NCBI GenBank assembly: GCA_030695205.1 | Contig: JAUYTN010000036.1 | Coordinates: 1-49,399 of the forward strand | Reading direction: 5' to 3' | Length of the DNA: 49,399 nt | Origin: Burkholderiaceae bacterium | Lineage (GTDB): Bacteria; Pseudomonadota; Gammaproteobacteria; Burkholderiales; Burkholderiaceae_C | Shown: positions 24,914 to 33,247 of the stretch, piece after piece | Layout: each line of letters begins with the position of its first letter | How positions within the stretch are numbered: the stretch's first letter is position 1 | Made by a program: the position numbers and the translations under genes | The notes under the pieces: model-generated | What the model saw: only the letters and a program-made list of their open reading frames with translations | What the model was told of the DNA's origin: nothing | Database searches by the model: none

Positions 24914-25429
24914 TCAGGCAGCTGGTGCCAGCAGGTCACGGTCGGCAACCAAGATGCCGTCTTCGTCGGCATAGAGCCAGTCGCCAGGGCGCACCCAAAT
25001 GCCCTGAATAAGCACGGGCACATCGGTCTGCCCGGGTGCGCGCCGCTCTGTGGGCAAGGGCATGGATGCCAGGGCACGAATGCCGGTCTGGCATGCCGCC
25101 AGCTCGGCCACATCGCGCACACAGCCATCGATGACGACACCAGCCCACCCATTGCGCGCTGCGGCAGCGCCCAGATTGCCACCGAGCAGCGCACGCCGGA
25201 GTGAGCCGCCACCGTCCACCACCAACACGCGCTGCTTGCCTTCGCTTTCCACCGCTGCTTTGACGGGTGTGTTGTCTTCATGGCACTTGACGGTGACCAC
25301 AGGGCCTGCAAAACGTGTCAAGGCACCAAACTCTCTGAAGACCGGGGGCAGCACGCGGAATGCGCCAGAGGTATCGCCCTTGTGGGCATCGCACAGGTCG
25401 CAGGTGGCAAAGGTAAATGGGGTACTCAT
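24914..25429 (-). CDS. RraA-fold protein (ribonuclease E inhibitor-like / HMG aldolase family)
   Basis: A 171-residue protein of the RraA family. FATCDLCDAHKGD at the N-terminus, then LVVDGGGSLRRALLGGNLGA, GVVIDGCVRDVAEL and GDWLYADEDGILVADRDLL are the family blocks, with the DGxxRD metal-binding motif present. Members either bind RNase E or act as 4-hydroxy-4-methyl-2-oxoglutarate/oxaloacetate aldolases; sequence alone does not separate them. The ATG at 25429 (MSTPFTFATCD) matches family length; the open frame continues to 25516. It is convergent with the TauE-like gene across 86 bp. Confidence 0.9.
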   Translation of the reverse strand: MSTPFTFATCDLCDAHKGDTSGAFRVLPPVFREFGALTRFAGPVVTVKCHEDNTPVKAAVESEGKQRVLVVDGGGSLRRALLGGNLGAAAARNGWAGVVIDGCVRDVAELAACQTGIRALASMPLPTERRAPGQTDVPVLIQGIWVRPGDWLYADEDGILVADRDLLAPAA

Positions 25430-25693
25430 GGGATAAAGCCAAATGGTTGAACGTCGGGTGAAGTCGGCTCCTTCAGAGCCGGGCGGCGAGGGCCAGTGGC
25501 CAGGCAGACGGGGCAAGGAGGTGCAAAGTGTTGTTTTCTACCTCACGAATGCCTACCAAAGGTCGGCAAATTGTGCACAAACCTGATTCACCCGCTAGGA
25601 AAGAAAAATCTTCTGAATTAGCATGCCCGCAGCCAGTGCAGAGAGTGCGTTTTTCACTGGTGGTCAACCATTTACTACCGAGGACAGACAACC
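25430..25693. promoter_or_regulatory. Divergent promoter region between rraA-like and SWIB genes
   Basis: 264 bases without a convincing gene. The right part is AT-richer (around 25555-25680) and ends in GAGGACAGACAACC before the SWIB ATG, giving a clear GAGGA ribosome-binding site. Both flanking genes must be transcribed outward from here. No specific operator is recognised. Confidence 0.5.
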
Positions 25694-26227
25694 ATGGCAA
25701 CTGCCACCAAAGCACCCGCAAAAAAAGCCGCTGCACCCGCCAAAGCCGCCCCTGCAGCAGCCAAAAAAGCCGCCGCTCCTGCCAAGAAAAAAGCCGCAGC
25801 CCCTGCTGCCGCGCCAGTAGCCGCACCAGCTAAGGCCGCTGCCCCAGCGGCCAAGAAAGCAGCCCCCACCGCCAAGGCTGCGCCCAAAGCCAAGGCCAAG
25901 ACCAAGGCCGAGCCAGTTGCCAAGGCAGCGCCTGCCAAAAAAGCCGCAGCAGCCAAAAAGACCGCAGCCGCTCCCAAAAAGGCCGCCAACGCCGGATTCA
26001 TGAAGGCCATGACACCCAGCGACGCCTTGGCCGCCATCATTGGCCAAGGACCTTACCCGCGCACCGAGGTGATTAAAAAGATCTGGGAATACATCAAAAA
26101 GCACAAGCTGCAAGACCAGGCGAACAAACAAATGATCAACGCAGATGCCAAGCTCAAGGCCATCTTCAACAAGGCCCAGGCGTCGATGTTTGAAATGACC
26201 AAAATGATCAGCTCTCACCTGAAGTGA
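25694..26227 (+). CDS. SWIB-domain protein with histone H1-like Lys/Ala/Pro tail
   Basis: A 177-residue protein in two parts. Residues 1-~97 are almost only Ala, Lys and Pro in repeats such as AKKAAAPAK, like the eukaryotic H1 C-terminus and bacterial Hc1/AlgP tails. Residues ~100-177 form a SWIB/MDM2-like domain (TPSDALAAIIGQGPYPRTEV, IWEYIKKHKLQDQANKQMIN). The tail should bind DNA electrostatically. Related proteins occur in Chlamydia and betaproteobacteria as chromatin or topoisomerase-associated factors; the exact role here is unknown. A perfect intrinsic terminator follows. Confidence 0.9.
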   Translation: MATATKAPAKKAAAPAKAAPAAAKKAAAPAKKKAAAPAAAPVAAPAKAAAPAAKKAAPTAKAAPKAKAKTKAEPVAKAAPAKKAAAAKKTAAAPKKAANAGFMKAMTPSDALAAIIGQGPYPRTEVIKKIWEYIKKHKLQDQANKQMINADAKLKAIFNKAQASMFEMTKMISSHLK

Positions 26228-26271
26228 GCCCTGGCCGGGGCAAACGGGCCAGGCCCGCTGCCCACTGAAAC

Positions 26272-26302
26272 AAAAAAGGACTGCTTCGGCAGTCCTTTTT
26301 TT
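26272..26302. terminator. Perfect bidirectional intrinsic terminator
   Basis: AAAAAAGGACTGC, a TTCG tetraloop and GCAGTCCTTTTTT form a 13-bp perfect stem with A- and T-tracts on both sides. It lies between the convergent SWIB gene (ends 26227) and the ThDP enzyme gene (ends 26320) and can stop both. Confidence 0.95.
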
Positions 26303-26319
26303 CTGGGTACACGGGTGAT

Positions 26320-28062
26320 TCAGACCCCCTGTAGAGCCTTTTGCGTGATGGCACTCAGCGTGCCTCGGGTGGTAATGACGTCCGGGTCCAGCCGCACCTC
26401 GATGACCGTGCCTGTGGAGACGGCCAGGGCACGCAGCAGCGCAGGCTCGAACTCGGGCGTTGCGGTCACCCGCTCGGCGGCGTAGCCATAGGCGCGGGCC
26501 AGCGCACAAAAGTCGGGGTTGCGCAAGTCTGAACCGCTCACCCGCGTGGGGTACTCGCGCTCCTGGTGCATGCGGATGGTGCCGTAGGTGCTGTTGTTGA
26601 GCAGCAGCACAATGGTTTTGGCCCCGTGCTGGCTGGCGGTGGCCAGCTCTTGGCCGTTCATCAGAAAGTCGCCATCGCCTGCGATGGTGAACACCACCCG
26701 CTCGGGGCAGGTGATGGCCGCCGCCACCCCGGCGGGCACGCCATAGCCCATGGCCCCGTTGGTGGGGGCCAGCTGGGTTTTGTGCCCCTTGGCCAGCCCG
26801 TTGTAGGGGTAAAAGCGGTGCAGCCAGCTGGCAAAGTTGCCCGCACCGTTGGTCAGCACCGCATCGGCTGGCAGGTGCTGGCGCAGCACCGCCATCAGGT
26901 GCGGCATGTCAATGGGGCCAGGCAGCGTGATGCCGCCATTGGCCGGGTCTGTGTTGGCCAGGTAGTCGGTATGGGCGTCTGCCGTCCACTGGCCCCATGG
27001 AACGTCTTTGGGTGCGGTCAGCACCTCCAAACTGCGGGCGGCCGCGTTCATGGTGGCGCAGATGGCCAGCGTGGGCTGGTACACCCGGTTCAGTTCTTCG
27101 GCACTGGCGTGGATATGCACCAGCTGTTGCGCGGCCACGGGCGCTTCTATGAGTGTGTAACCCCCGGTGGTGGCTTCTCCCAGGCGTGGACCAATGGCAA
27201 TGAGCAGGTCAGACTGCCGCACGCGCGCTGCCAGCGCGGGGTTGATACCCAGGCCGACATCCCCGGCGTACTGCGGGTGGTGGTTGTCGAAGGTGTCCTG
27301 GAAGCGAAAGACATTGGCGACCGGCAGCTGCCAGTTTTCGGCAAAACGTTGCAGTGCCTGGGCGGCCTGCGGCGTCCACCCGCCCCCACCTGCGAGGACC
27401 ATCGGGCGCTGGGCGGCCAGCAACAACTGGCGCAGCTCGCGCAAGGCACCGGGGTCGCTCCAGGCCTGCACAGGCTCCACCCGTGGCAGGGGCTTGGCCG
27501 ATACGGTTTGCGTCAGCATGTCCTCGGGCAGCACCAGCACCACCGGGCCGGGTCGCCCGTTCATGGCGGTGGCAAAGGCACGGGCGATGTATTCGGGGAT
27601 GCGGCGGGCATCGTCAATGCGCTCCACCCGTTTGGCCAGCGGGCCAAAGAAGTGGAAGTAGTTCACCTCCTGGAAGGCCTCGCGGTCGCGGCAGTCGCTG
27701 GCCACATCGCCCACCAGCAGCAGCATGGGCGTGGAATCCTGAAACGCGGTGTGCACCCCGATGGACGCATTGGTGGCACCCGGCCCGCGCGTCACCAGGC
27801 ACACACCGGGCCGTCCGGTCAGTTTGCCGTGGGCCTCGGCCATGAAAGCCGCACCACCCTCCTGGCGGTTGGTGATAAAGCGGATGCGCTCGGCATGCTG
27901 GTGAAAGCCGTCCAGCACCGCCAGATAGCTTTCACCCGGTACCCCGAAGGCATGTGTCACGCCTTGCTCGACCAGGCACTGCACCAACAGGTGACCGGCG
28001 AGTTGGGGAACGGGAGAATCATTGGTGTCAGGCATGGCAGCAAGAGATCGGGTGGAGGTCAT
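26320..28062 (-). CDS. Thiamine-diphosphate-dependent enzyme, acetolactate-synthase-like
   Basis: About 580 residues with the three-domain ThDP enzyme fold. VTHAFGVPGESYLAVLDG and FITNRQEGGAAFMAEA carry the activating Glu; TRGPGATNASIGVHTA follows. The ThDP motif runs from GDGDFLMNGQELATA to LLLNN in the C-terminal domain. It resembles acetolactate synthase large subunits and relatives. No small subunit or branched-chain amino acid gene is nearby, so a catabolic or unassigned decarboxylase role is as likely. The ATG at 28062 (MTSTRSLAAMPDTND) is used; 28035 is an alternative. Confidence 0.85.
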   Translation of the reverse strand: MTSTRSLAAMPDTNDSPVPQLAGHLLVQCLVEQGVTHAFGVPGESYLAVLDGFHQHAERIRFITNRQEGGAAFMAEAHGKLTGRPGVCLVTRGPGATNASIGVHTAFQDSTPMLLLVGDVASDCRDREAFQEVNYFHFFGPLAKRVERIDDARRIPEYIARAFATAMNGRPGPVVLVLPEDMLTQTVSAKPLPRVEPVQAWSDPGALRELRQLLLAAQRPMVLAGGGGWTPQAAQALQRFAENWQLPVANVFRFQDTFDNHHPQYAGDVGLGINPALAARVRQSDLLIAIGPRLGEATTGGYTLIEAPVAAQQLVHIHASAEELNRVYQPTLAICATMNAAARSLEVLTAPKDVPWGQWTADAHTDYLANTDPANGGITLPGPIDMPHLMAVLRQHLPADAVLTNGAGNFASWLHRFYPYNGLAKGHKTQLAPTNGAMGYGVPAGVAAAITCPERVVFTIAGDGDFLMNGQELATASQHGAKTIVLLLNNSTYGTIRMHQEREYPTRVSGSDLRNPDFCALARAYGYAAERVTATPEFEPALLRALAVSTGTVIEVRLDPDVITTRGTLSAITQKALQGV

Positions 28063-28140
28063 GCGGGTGATTGTGCCGCGCAGCCCCAAACCAGCCGTTG
28101 CTGCAAGTGACTCGTCGCTGCGGCGAGCACCGTTGGGCCA

Positions 28141-29088
28141 TCAGGACTTCGGGGCTGACCTGACTGGCCAGAACCGGCCCAGCCACGCCGCGATCCACCC
28201 ATAGCCACTGACCAGCACAATGCCTATCAGAACCGGGCCAGCGCCCATCAGGAAGCTGGGTTCAATCTGCTCGTTCAGCAGCCAGGCTCCCAGCAGCAGA
28301 CCAAACAGCGGGGTCAGAAATGAAAACACCCCCAGCCGCGACGCCAGGTAGTGCCGCAGCAGCCAGAACCAAGCCAGAAAGCTGGCAAACGACACCACTA
28401 CCGCGTGAAAGACCAGGCTGGCCCACACCGCCGGTGTCGGGTTGACATGCACCTGGCCGCTGAACCACGAGACACCCATCAGCAGCACAAAGGCACCCAG
28501 CAGCTGGTACAGCAGGGTTTGGGTGGGCGGTGCGGTGCTGAGTGCGGAGCAGCGCACCACCACCGTCGTCGCACCCCAGGCTGCGCCCGCCAGCAGCCCC
28601 AGAAAATCCCCCCATAGCTGGTTGCTGCCTTCGGCACCGGCCACAGGGGTTCGGCCCAAAAAGGCCACTGCCAGTCCGCCAAACGCCAGCACGATGCCCA
28701 CCCACTGCAGCGGCGCCAGCCGTTCGGCAGGCAGCTTCCAGTGCAGACCCAATGCCGCAAACAGCGGGGCGGTGTACAAAAACACCACCATGTGCGCCGC
28801 ACTGGTGTGTCGCAAGCCCTCGCCCACCAGCCAGAACTCCAGCCCAAACAGCAACCCCGCTGTGAGTCCGGGCCAACCTGTGCCGTCGGTCACGGACATG
28901 CGCTCACCCCGCCAACGCATGACGAGCGCCACCAGCACGGCTGCCACCCCAGAGCGCAGAGCGATCTGGAACACCGGTGCGATGTCAGCGGCTGTGCCTT
29001 TGAGCACCACCTGCTGCAGTGCCCACACCAGGCACAGCAAGAGCATCAGGCCAACGGCGGTGGCATCCAAAGGGCGGCGGGTGTTCAT
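28141..29088 (-). CDS. EamA/DMT-family transporter
   Basis: A 315-residue inner-membrane protein with ten predicted hydrophobic helices forming two EamA repeats. LLCLVWALQQVVLKGTAADI opens the first, and LAGAAWGATTVVVRCSALS the second, with LFGLLLGAWLLNEQIEPSFL near the end, a standard DMT pattern. Substrates of this group are amino acids or small metabolites and are not predictable. It is transcribed divergently from the AraC-type gene 165 bp away, which is therefore its probable regulator. Confidence 0.9.
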   Translation of the reverse strand: MNTRRPLDATAVGLMLLLCLVWALQQVVLKGTAADIAPVFQIALRSGVAAVLVALVMRWRGERMSVTDGTGWPGLTAGLLFGLEFWLVGEGLRHTSAAHMVVFLYTAPLFAALGLHWKLPAERLAPLQWVGIVLAFGGLAVAFLGRTPVAGAEGSNQLWGDFLGLLAGAAWGATTVVVRCSALSTAPPTQTLLYQLLGAFVLLMGVSWFSGQVHVNPTPAVWASLVFHAVVVSFASFLAWFWLLRHYLASRLGVFSFLTPLFGLLLGAWLLNEQIEPSFLMGAGPVLIGIVLVSGYGWIAAWLGRFWPVRSAPKS

Positions 29089-29157
29089 AGGGCGGGCACG
29101 GGTGATGGAGAAAGTCGGGCATTATGGGCATGGCTTGTGCGATGGATATACATCCAA

Positions 29158-29170
29158 ACAGACAATCTGT
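29158..29170. promoter_or_regulatory. Inverted repeat in the eamA-araC divergent promoter
   Basis: ACAGA-CAA-TCTGT is a perfect 5-bp inverted repeat in the 165-bp divergent intergenic region. GGATATACATCC lies just upstream (about 29143-29154) and is also partly symmetric. Either could be a binding site for the AraC-type regulator. Short symmetric sequences arise by chance, so this is a suggestion. Confidence 0.3.
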
Positions 29171-29253
29171 ACCGCCATTGCGCCAACCCCTGCCACCCTT
29201 CCCGCCCAACCTGCCTAACCTGCCTAACGCCCACCGCTGCGTTGCCCGCTGCT

Positions 29254-30087
29254 ATGCCCGTTCTGTCCCCCAAGCTCGATGTGGCGCTGTCCAGCGTCGA
29301 CCTGCCCTCGCCCGTCATGTTTCGAAGTGCCCACGTACCGCCAGACGGCCTGTACCCACAACACCGTCATGCATGGGGCGAGTTTGTCTACTCGTTCAGT
29401 GGGGTGATGGAAGTGAAGGTGGCTGGGCACCACTATCTGGCACCCCCTCAGTACGGCGTTTGGCTGCCACCACGTGTGGTGCATGTGGGGCTGAACCGCC
29501 AGGCCAGCCACCACTGCTCGCTCTACATTGCCCCGTCGGGGTGCAGCGGCTTGCCCGACACACCCTGCGCCCTGACGGTAAGCCCCGTGGTGCGCGCCTT
29601 GCTGGACCACTTGCGCCAACAGCCACCGGGCACAGAGTCCACCCCAACAGGCTCTCGACTGTTGCAGGTGCTGGTGGACCTGCTGGAGCAAGCGCCACGC
29701 GCCCGCAGCTACCTGCCCCACAGCGACGATGCCCTGCTGGCACCCCTGCTGGCAGCCCTGCACGCCGACCCTGGGGCCAACGATTCGCTCGCACAGTGGG
29801 CCGCCAGAGTGCATACCACCGAACGCACGCTGGCTCGGCGCAGCCAGCAGGCGCTGGGCATGTCGCTGCCCGCCTGGCGCCAGCGACTGCGGGTGCTGCG
29901 GTCCCTGCCGCGCCTGGAGGCTGGAGACAAGGTAGAAAGCATTGCCCGGGAACTGGGGTATGGCAGTGCCTCAGCCTTTATTGCCATGTTTCGCAAACTC
30001 ATGGGCGTCACACCCGACGAGTTTCGAAAAGGCGTGCCAGCGGGAACAGGCAAACGCGACATTGCAAACACAATAGCAAACTATTGA
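29254..30087 (+). CDS. AraC-family transcriptional regulator with cupin sensor domain
   Basis: A 277-residue regulator. The N-terminal cupin has YPQHRHAWGEFVYSFSGVM and YGVWLPPRVVH, where the His residues would bind metal or ligand. The C-terminal double HTH has LAQWAARVHTTERTLARRSQ, then IARELGYGSASAFIAMFRKL and GVTPDEFRK, the AraC signature. The frame is open further upstream, but the ATG at 29254 (MPVLSPKLDVAL) matches this cupin-AraC subfamily's length. Divergent from the EamA transporter, which it probably controls. Confidence 0.9.
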   Translation: MPVLSPKLDVALSSVDLPSPVMFRSAHVPPDGLYPQHRHAWGEFVYSFSGVMEVKVAGHHYLAPPQYGVWLPPRVVHVGLNRQASHHCSLYIAPSGCSGLPDTPCALTVSPVVRALLDHLRQQPPGTESTPTGSRLLQVLVDLLEQAPRARSYLPHSDDALLAPLLAALHADPGANDSLAQWAARVHTTERTLARRSQQALGMSLPAWRQRLRVLRSLPRLEAGDKVESIARELGYGSASAFIAMFRKLMGVTPDEFRKGVPAGTGKRDIANTIANY

Positions 30088-30150
30088 TAACCAGAAAGCG
30101 CAAATGGCACTTTTTATATAAAAAACTCCACAACCACCCCCCATCAGAGT

Positions 30151-30176
30151 GCAGACCGCCTGGCGGGTCGGTCTGC
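30151..30176. terminator. Stem-loop between convergent araC-type and phhA genes
   Basis: GCAGACCG at 30151-30158 pairs with CGGTCTGC at 30169-30176 around a GC-rich loop. The left neighbour (30070-30130) is AT-rich, with CAATAGCAAACTATTG and T- and A-tracts. Position between converging genes argues for termination. Confidence 0.45.
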
Positions 30177-30194
30177 GCAGATGCCGCTGGTGCG

Positions 30195-31034
30195 TCAGCG
30201 TGAACCGCCGTGGTGGTAGGCGCCACTGCCCCGGTGCCAGATGTGGTCATGAGGCAGCACCTGGCCGGGGGGCAGGCTGGGCTGGTGGCGCAGTCGCTGG
30301 TACAGCGGGGCGAAGTCCACCCGGGCAAGATCCAGCAGGTCGTCCAGGCTGTCGAGGACGAAGTAGATTTCCTGGAAGTCGTCGATGCGGTAGTCGGTGC
30401 GCATCACGCGTTCCAGCTCAAAGCGCAGGCGGTTGGGTGACGGGTCGTCCAGGCAGAACAGGCTTTCGGTGTACGACGAGGCAATGCCCGCGCCAAACAG
30501 CCGCAGTCCGCCGTGCTGGCGCACCAGCCCGAACTCCACCGTGTACCAGTACACCCGAGCCAGCAACGGCAGCACGCCCAGGCGCTCGGCGCGCAGGCCG
30601 CCCGCCCCGTAGGCCTGAATGAAGTCGGCCATCACGGGGTTCATGAGCATGGGCACATGGCCGAACACGTCGTGGAACACGTCGGGCTCTTGCAGGTAAT
30701 CCAGCTGTTGCGCGTTGCGGATGAAGTTGCCCGCCGGGAAGCGGCGGTTGGCCAAATGATCGAAGAACACATCGTCAGGCACCAGGCCGGGTACGGCCAC
30801 CACCTGCCAGCCGGTTTGTGGCAGCAGGGCTTCGTTGAGTTCGTCAAACCGGGGGATGCGGTCGGGCTGCATGGGGAGGGCCTGCATGCCTTGCACAAAT
30901 TCGTCGCAGGCGCGGCCTGGCAGCATGGCCATTTGCCGCTCGAACAGGGTTTGCCACACAGCGTGGTCGGCGGCGGTGTAGGTGTGCCAGCCCTGGTCGA
31001 TGGTCCAGTCGGGGCGATGGGGTGCGGTGGTCAT
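30195..31034 (-). CDS. phhA: Phenylalanine 4-monooxygenase
   Basis: A 279-residue pterin-dependent iron hydroxylase converting phenylalanine to tyrosine. The iron-binding HDVFGHVPML (two His) and the Glu of YWYTVEFGL are present, as are RFPAGNFIRN and FGAGIASSYTES. Length and motifs match bacterial PhhA. The start at 31034 forms an ATGA overlap with phhB, so the enzyme and its cofactor-recycling partner are co-translated. With hppD next door, the cluster sends phenylalanine into the homogentisate route. Confidence 0.95.
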   Translation of the reverse strand: MTTAPHRPDWTIDQGWHTYTAADHAVWQTLFERQMAMLPGRACDEFVQGMQALPMQPDRIPRFDELNEALLPQTGWQVVAVPGLVPDDVFFDHLANRRFPAGNFIRNAQQLDYLQEPDVFHDVFGHVPMLMNPVMADFIQAYGAGGLRAERLGVLPLLARVYWYTVEFGLVRQHGGLRLFGAGIASSYTESLFCLDDPSPNRLRFELERVMRTDYRIDDFQEIYFVLDSLDDLLDLARVDFAPLYQRLRHQPSLPPGQVLPHDHIWHRGSGAYHHGGSR

Positions 31035-31342
31035 GGCGTGCCTGTGTGCGGTCGGTCGGCAAAGGCCTGGTCGCAGCGCTGGGCCATGCGGATGTCGTTG
31101 TCGCTCACGCCGCCCACATCGTGGGTGGTCCAGGTGATGTGCAGGCGGTTGTAGACGTTGTGCCACTCGGGGTGGTGGTTGGCGGCTTCGGCCCACAGGG
31201 CCACCTGGGCCATGTAGCCGAAGGCGGCGGCAAAGTCGGTGAAGACAAACTGGCGCACTAGGCCTGTTCCTGCTGCGTCCAGCGCCCAGTGGGGCAATTG
31301 GGCCAAGGCTTGGGTCAGTTCGGCGGGGGTGAGTTTGTGCAT
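31031..31342 (-). CDS. phhB: Pterin-4a-carbinolamine dehydratase
   Basis: A 103-residue enzyme that dehydrates 4a-hydroxytetrahydrobiopterin formed by PhhA, returning the pterin to the cycle. The motif EAANHHPEWHNVYNRLHITW contains the catalytic His pair; TTHDVGGVSDNDIRMAQRCD closes the fold. GGAGA precedes the ATG at 31342 by 7 nt, which decides the start against a longer frame from 31396. It lies upstream of phhA, and the gene pair is fused by a 4-bp overlap. Confidence 0.94.
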   Translation of the reverse strand: MHKLTPAELTQALAQLPHWALDAAGTGLVRQFVFTDFAAAFGYMAQVALWAEAANHHPEWHNVYNRLHITWTTHDVGGVSDNDIRMAQRCDQAFADRPHTGTP

Positions 31343-31457
31343 GGCGGTGTCTCCGTTGCGTGTCGGTGCGGTGTGGTGGGTGAACAGTCCCAGCAAGTTA
31401 CCCCCGTCCGCACGGCATGCGGGCAGTGGGGTTTTGGGGCTGTAGCAGCGCCGCCGC

Positions 31458-32534
31458 TCAATCCGCCGTCAGCACGCCCCGGCGCAGCTGGTCGCGCTCC
31501 ATGGACTCGAACAGGGCCTTGAAGTTGCCCTCGCCAAAGCCGTCATCTCCCTTGCGCTGAATGAACTCAAAGAACACCGGCCCCAGTTGCGTCTGGCTGA
31601 AAATTTGCAGCAACAGTCGGCGGCCACCCTCGCCAGTGGTGCCATCCAGCAAAATGCCGCGCGCCTGCAACTCGCCCACCGGCTCGCCGTGGTTGGGCAG
31701 GCGGCCCTCCAGCATTTCGTAGTAGGTCGCGGGGGGCGCGGTCATCAGCGGCACACCAGCCGCTTTGAGCCTGTCCAAGCTGACCAGCAGGTCGTCGCAC
31801 AGCAGGGCAATGTGCTGGATGCCCTCGCCATTGAACTGCATCAGAAATTCTTCGATCTGCCCGCTCTTGCCCGAGGCTTCTTCGTTGAGCGGAATGCGGA
31901 TCAGGCCGTCAGGCGCTGTCATGGCCTTGGAGGTGAGGCCGGTGTATTCGCCCTTGATGTCGAAGTAGCGAATCTCCTTGAAGTTGAACAGCTTGCTGTA
32001 AAAGTCGGCCCAATAGGCCATGCGGCCGCGGTACACGTTGTGCGTGAGGTGATCAATGACCTTGAAGCCGTGGCCCACGGGGTGGGGATCGACACCGGGC
32101 ACAAAGTTGAAGTCGATGTCATAGATGCTTTTGCCGTCTTCAAAGCGGTCAATCAGGTACAGCGGCGCACCGCCTATGCCTTTGATGGCGGGCAGCTTCA
32201 ACTCCATGGGGCCGGTTTGCATGTCCACGGGCTGCGCGCCCAGGGCCAACGCAGCGTTGTAGGCCTTGTGCGAGTCTTTCACGCGAAAGGCCATGGCGCA
32301 GGCGCTGGGGCCGTGCTCCTGGGCAAAGTACCAGGCGGGGCTGAACTTTTCGCGGTTGACGATGAAGTTGATGCCACCCTGGCGGTACAGCGTCACGTCT
32401 TTGGAGCGGTGGTGGGCCACGGCGGTAAAGCCAAGCATCTCAAGCACGGGCTCCACCACGCCGGGCGTGGGTGAGGCGAACTCTACAAATTCAAAGCCCA
32501 TCAGGCCCATGGGGTTCTCAAACAAATCGGCCAT
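31458..32534 (-). CDS. hppD: 4-hydroxyphenylpyruvate dioxygenase
   Basis: A 358-residue non-haem iron enzyme that converts 4-hydroxyphenylpyruvate to homogentisate. The 2-His-1-Glu iron ligands sit in [22 protein letters not shown] and [10 protein letters not shown]; the two vicinal-oxygen-chelate halves and C-terminal [15 protein letters not shown] are typical. The ATG at 32534 follows GGAGAC at 5 nt ([13 protein letters not shown]); the longer open frame to 32654 crosses the regulatory region. It precedes phhB by 115 bp on the same strand and is divergent from an Lrp-type regulator. Confidence 0.96.
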   Translation of the reverse strand: MADLFENPMGLMGFEFVEFASPTPGVVEPVLEMLGFTAVAHHRSKDVTLYRQGGINFIVNREKFSPAWYFAQEHGPSACAMAFRVKDSHKAYNAALALGAQPVDMQTGPMELKLPAIKGIGGAPLYLIDRFEDGKSIYDIDFNFVPGVDPHPVGHGFKVIDHLTHNVYRGRMAYWADFYSKLFNFKEIRYFDIKGEYTGLTSKAMTAPDGLIRIPLNEEASGKSGQIEEFLMQFNGEGIQHIALLCDDLLVSLDRLKAAGVPLMTAPPATYYEMLEGRLPNHGEPVGELQARGILLDGTTGEGGRRLLLQIFSQTQLGPVFFEFIQRKGDDGFGEGNFKALFESMERDQLRRGVLTAD

Positions 32535-32564
32535 ATCTTGTCTCCGGTGTGGTGTGTTGGTGGC

Positions 32565-32643
32565 TTTGATTTTTATCAAATCAGCGCGCACCGTGTGTGC
32601 GAATTGCCCACCTGAGTGGCTCCTGCATGCAGAATTCATGCAT
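32565..32643. promoter_or_regulatory. Symmetric sites in the hppD-lrp divergent promoter
   Basis: Two inverted repeats lie in the 107-bp gap: TTTGAT-TTTT-ATCAAA (32565-32580, perfect) and ATGCA-GAATTCA-TGCAT (32627-32643), the latter overlapping the regulator's start codon. Lrp/AsnC proteins bind AT-rich imperfect palindromes of about this size. The first site could control hppD and the second could serve autoregulation. Confidence 0.5.
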
Positions 32644-33169
32644 GGAAAATTCAAATAGTGCAGATTACTTGCTTGACCCCTACGACATCCGCTTGTTGGC
32701 CGCGCTGCAGGCCAATACCCACGCCACCCACCAGACGCTGGGCGAGGCCATTCACCTGTCGGCCTCGCAGGTGAGCCGACGTATTCAGCGACTTGATGCG
32801 GCCGGGTTGATCAGCGGCCATGTGGCACTGCTCAACCCCGAGCGCCTGGGCCTGGGCGTGCGGGCCATCAGCTATGTGACCCTGACGCGCCACGGCGGTG
32901 ACGAGGGCACCGCTTTCGAGCGCGACATTCTGGCCATACCCGAGGTGGTGGAGTGCTTTGCCGTGACGGGCGAGTCGGACTACATCCTGAAGATCTTCGC
33001 GGTGAACCTGAGGGACTTGTCCGAATCGGTGCTCAAGCGCATCACCCGCATGCAAGGCGTGGGCAGCGTGCGTTCCAACATCGTGCTGCAGTGCATCAAG
33101 TCCACCACGCAATTGCCGCTGTCGCATCTGGGTGGGAAGTTAACCAGCGCACAGGGCAGCGTGCGATAG
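32642..33169 (+). CDS. Lrp/AsnC-family transcriptional regulator
   Basis: A 175-residue regulator. The N-terminal winged HTH runs from [17 protein letters not shown] through [19 protein letters not shown]. The C-terminal RAM ligand-binding domain includes [20 protein letters not shown] and [14 protein letters not shown]. The ATG at 32642 ([11 protein letters not shown]) is preferred; an in-frame ATG lies at 32627. Being divergent from hppD and phhBA, it is probably a regulator of aromatic amino acid catabolism responding to phenylalanine or tyrosine, as related BkdR/HpdA-like proteins do. Confidence 0.92.
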   Translation: MENSNSADYLLDPYDIRLLAALQANTHATHQTLGEAIHLSASQVSRRIQRLDAAGLISGHVALLNPERLGLGVRAISYVTLTRHGGDEGTAFERDILAIPEVVECFAVTGESDYILKIFAVNLRDLSESVLKRITRMQGVGSVRSNIVLQCIKSTTQLPLSHLGGKLTSAQGSVR

Positions 33170-33247
33170 CGCACGGAAAACCGGAGTGACGGGGGACAGA
33201 CTGCATGGATGTATCGACTTTGCAATGGGAGCCCGCAAGGCAACGCC

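Noticed and set aside
26572..28110. Long rightward frame opposite the ThDP enzyme gene
   Set aside because: Shadow of the ThDP enzyme; no motif and no ribosome-binding site.
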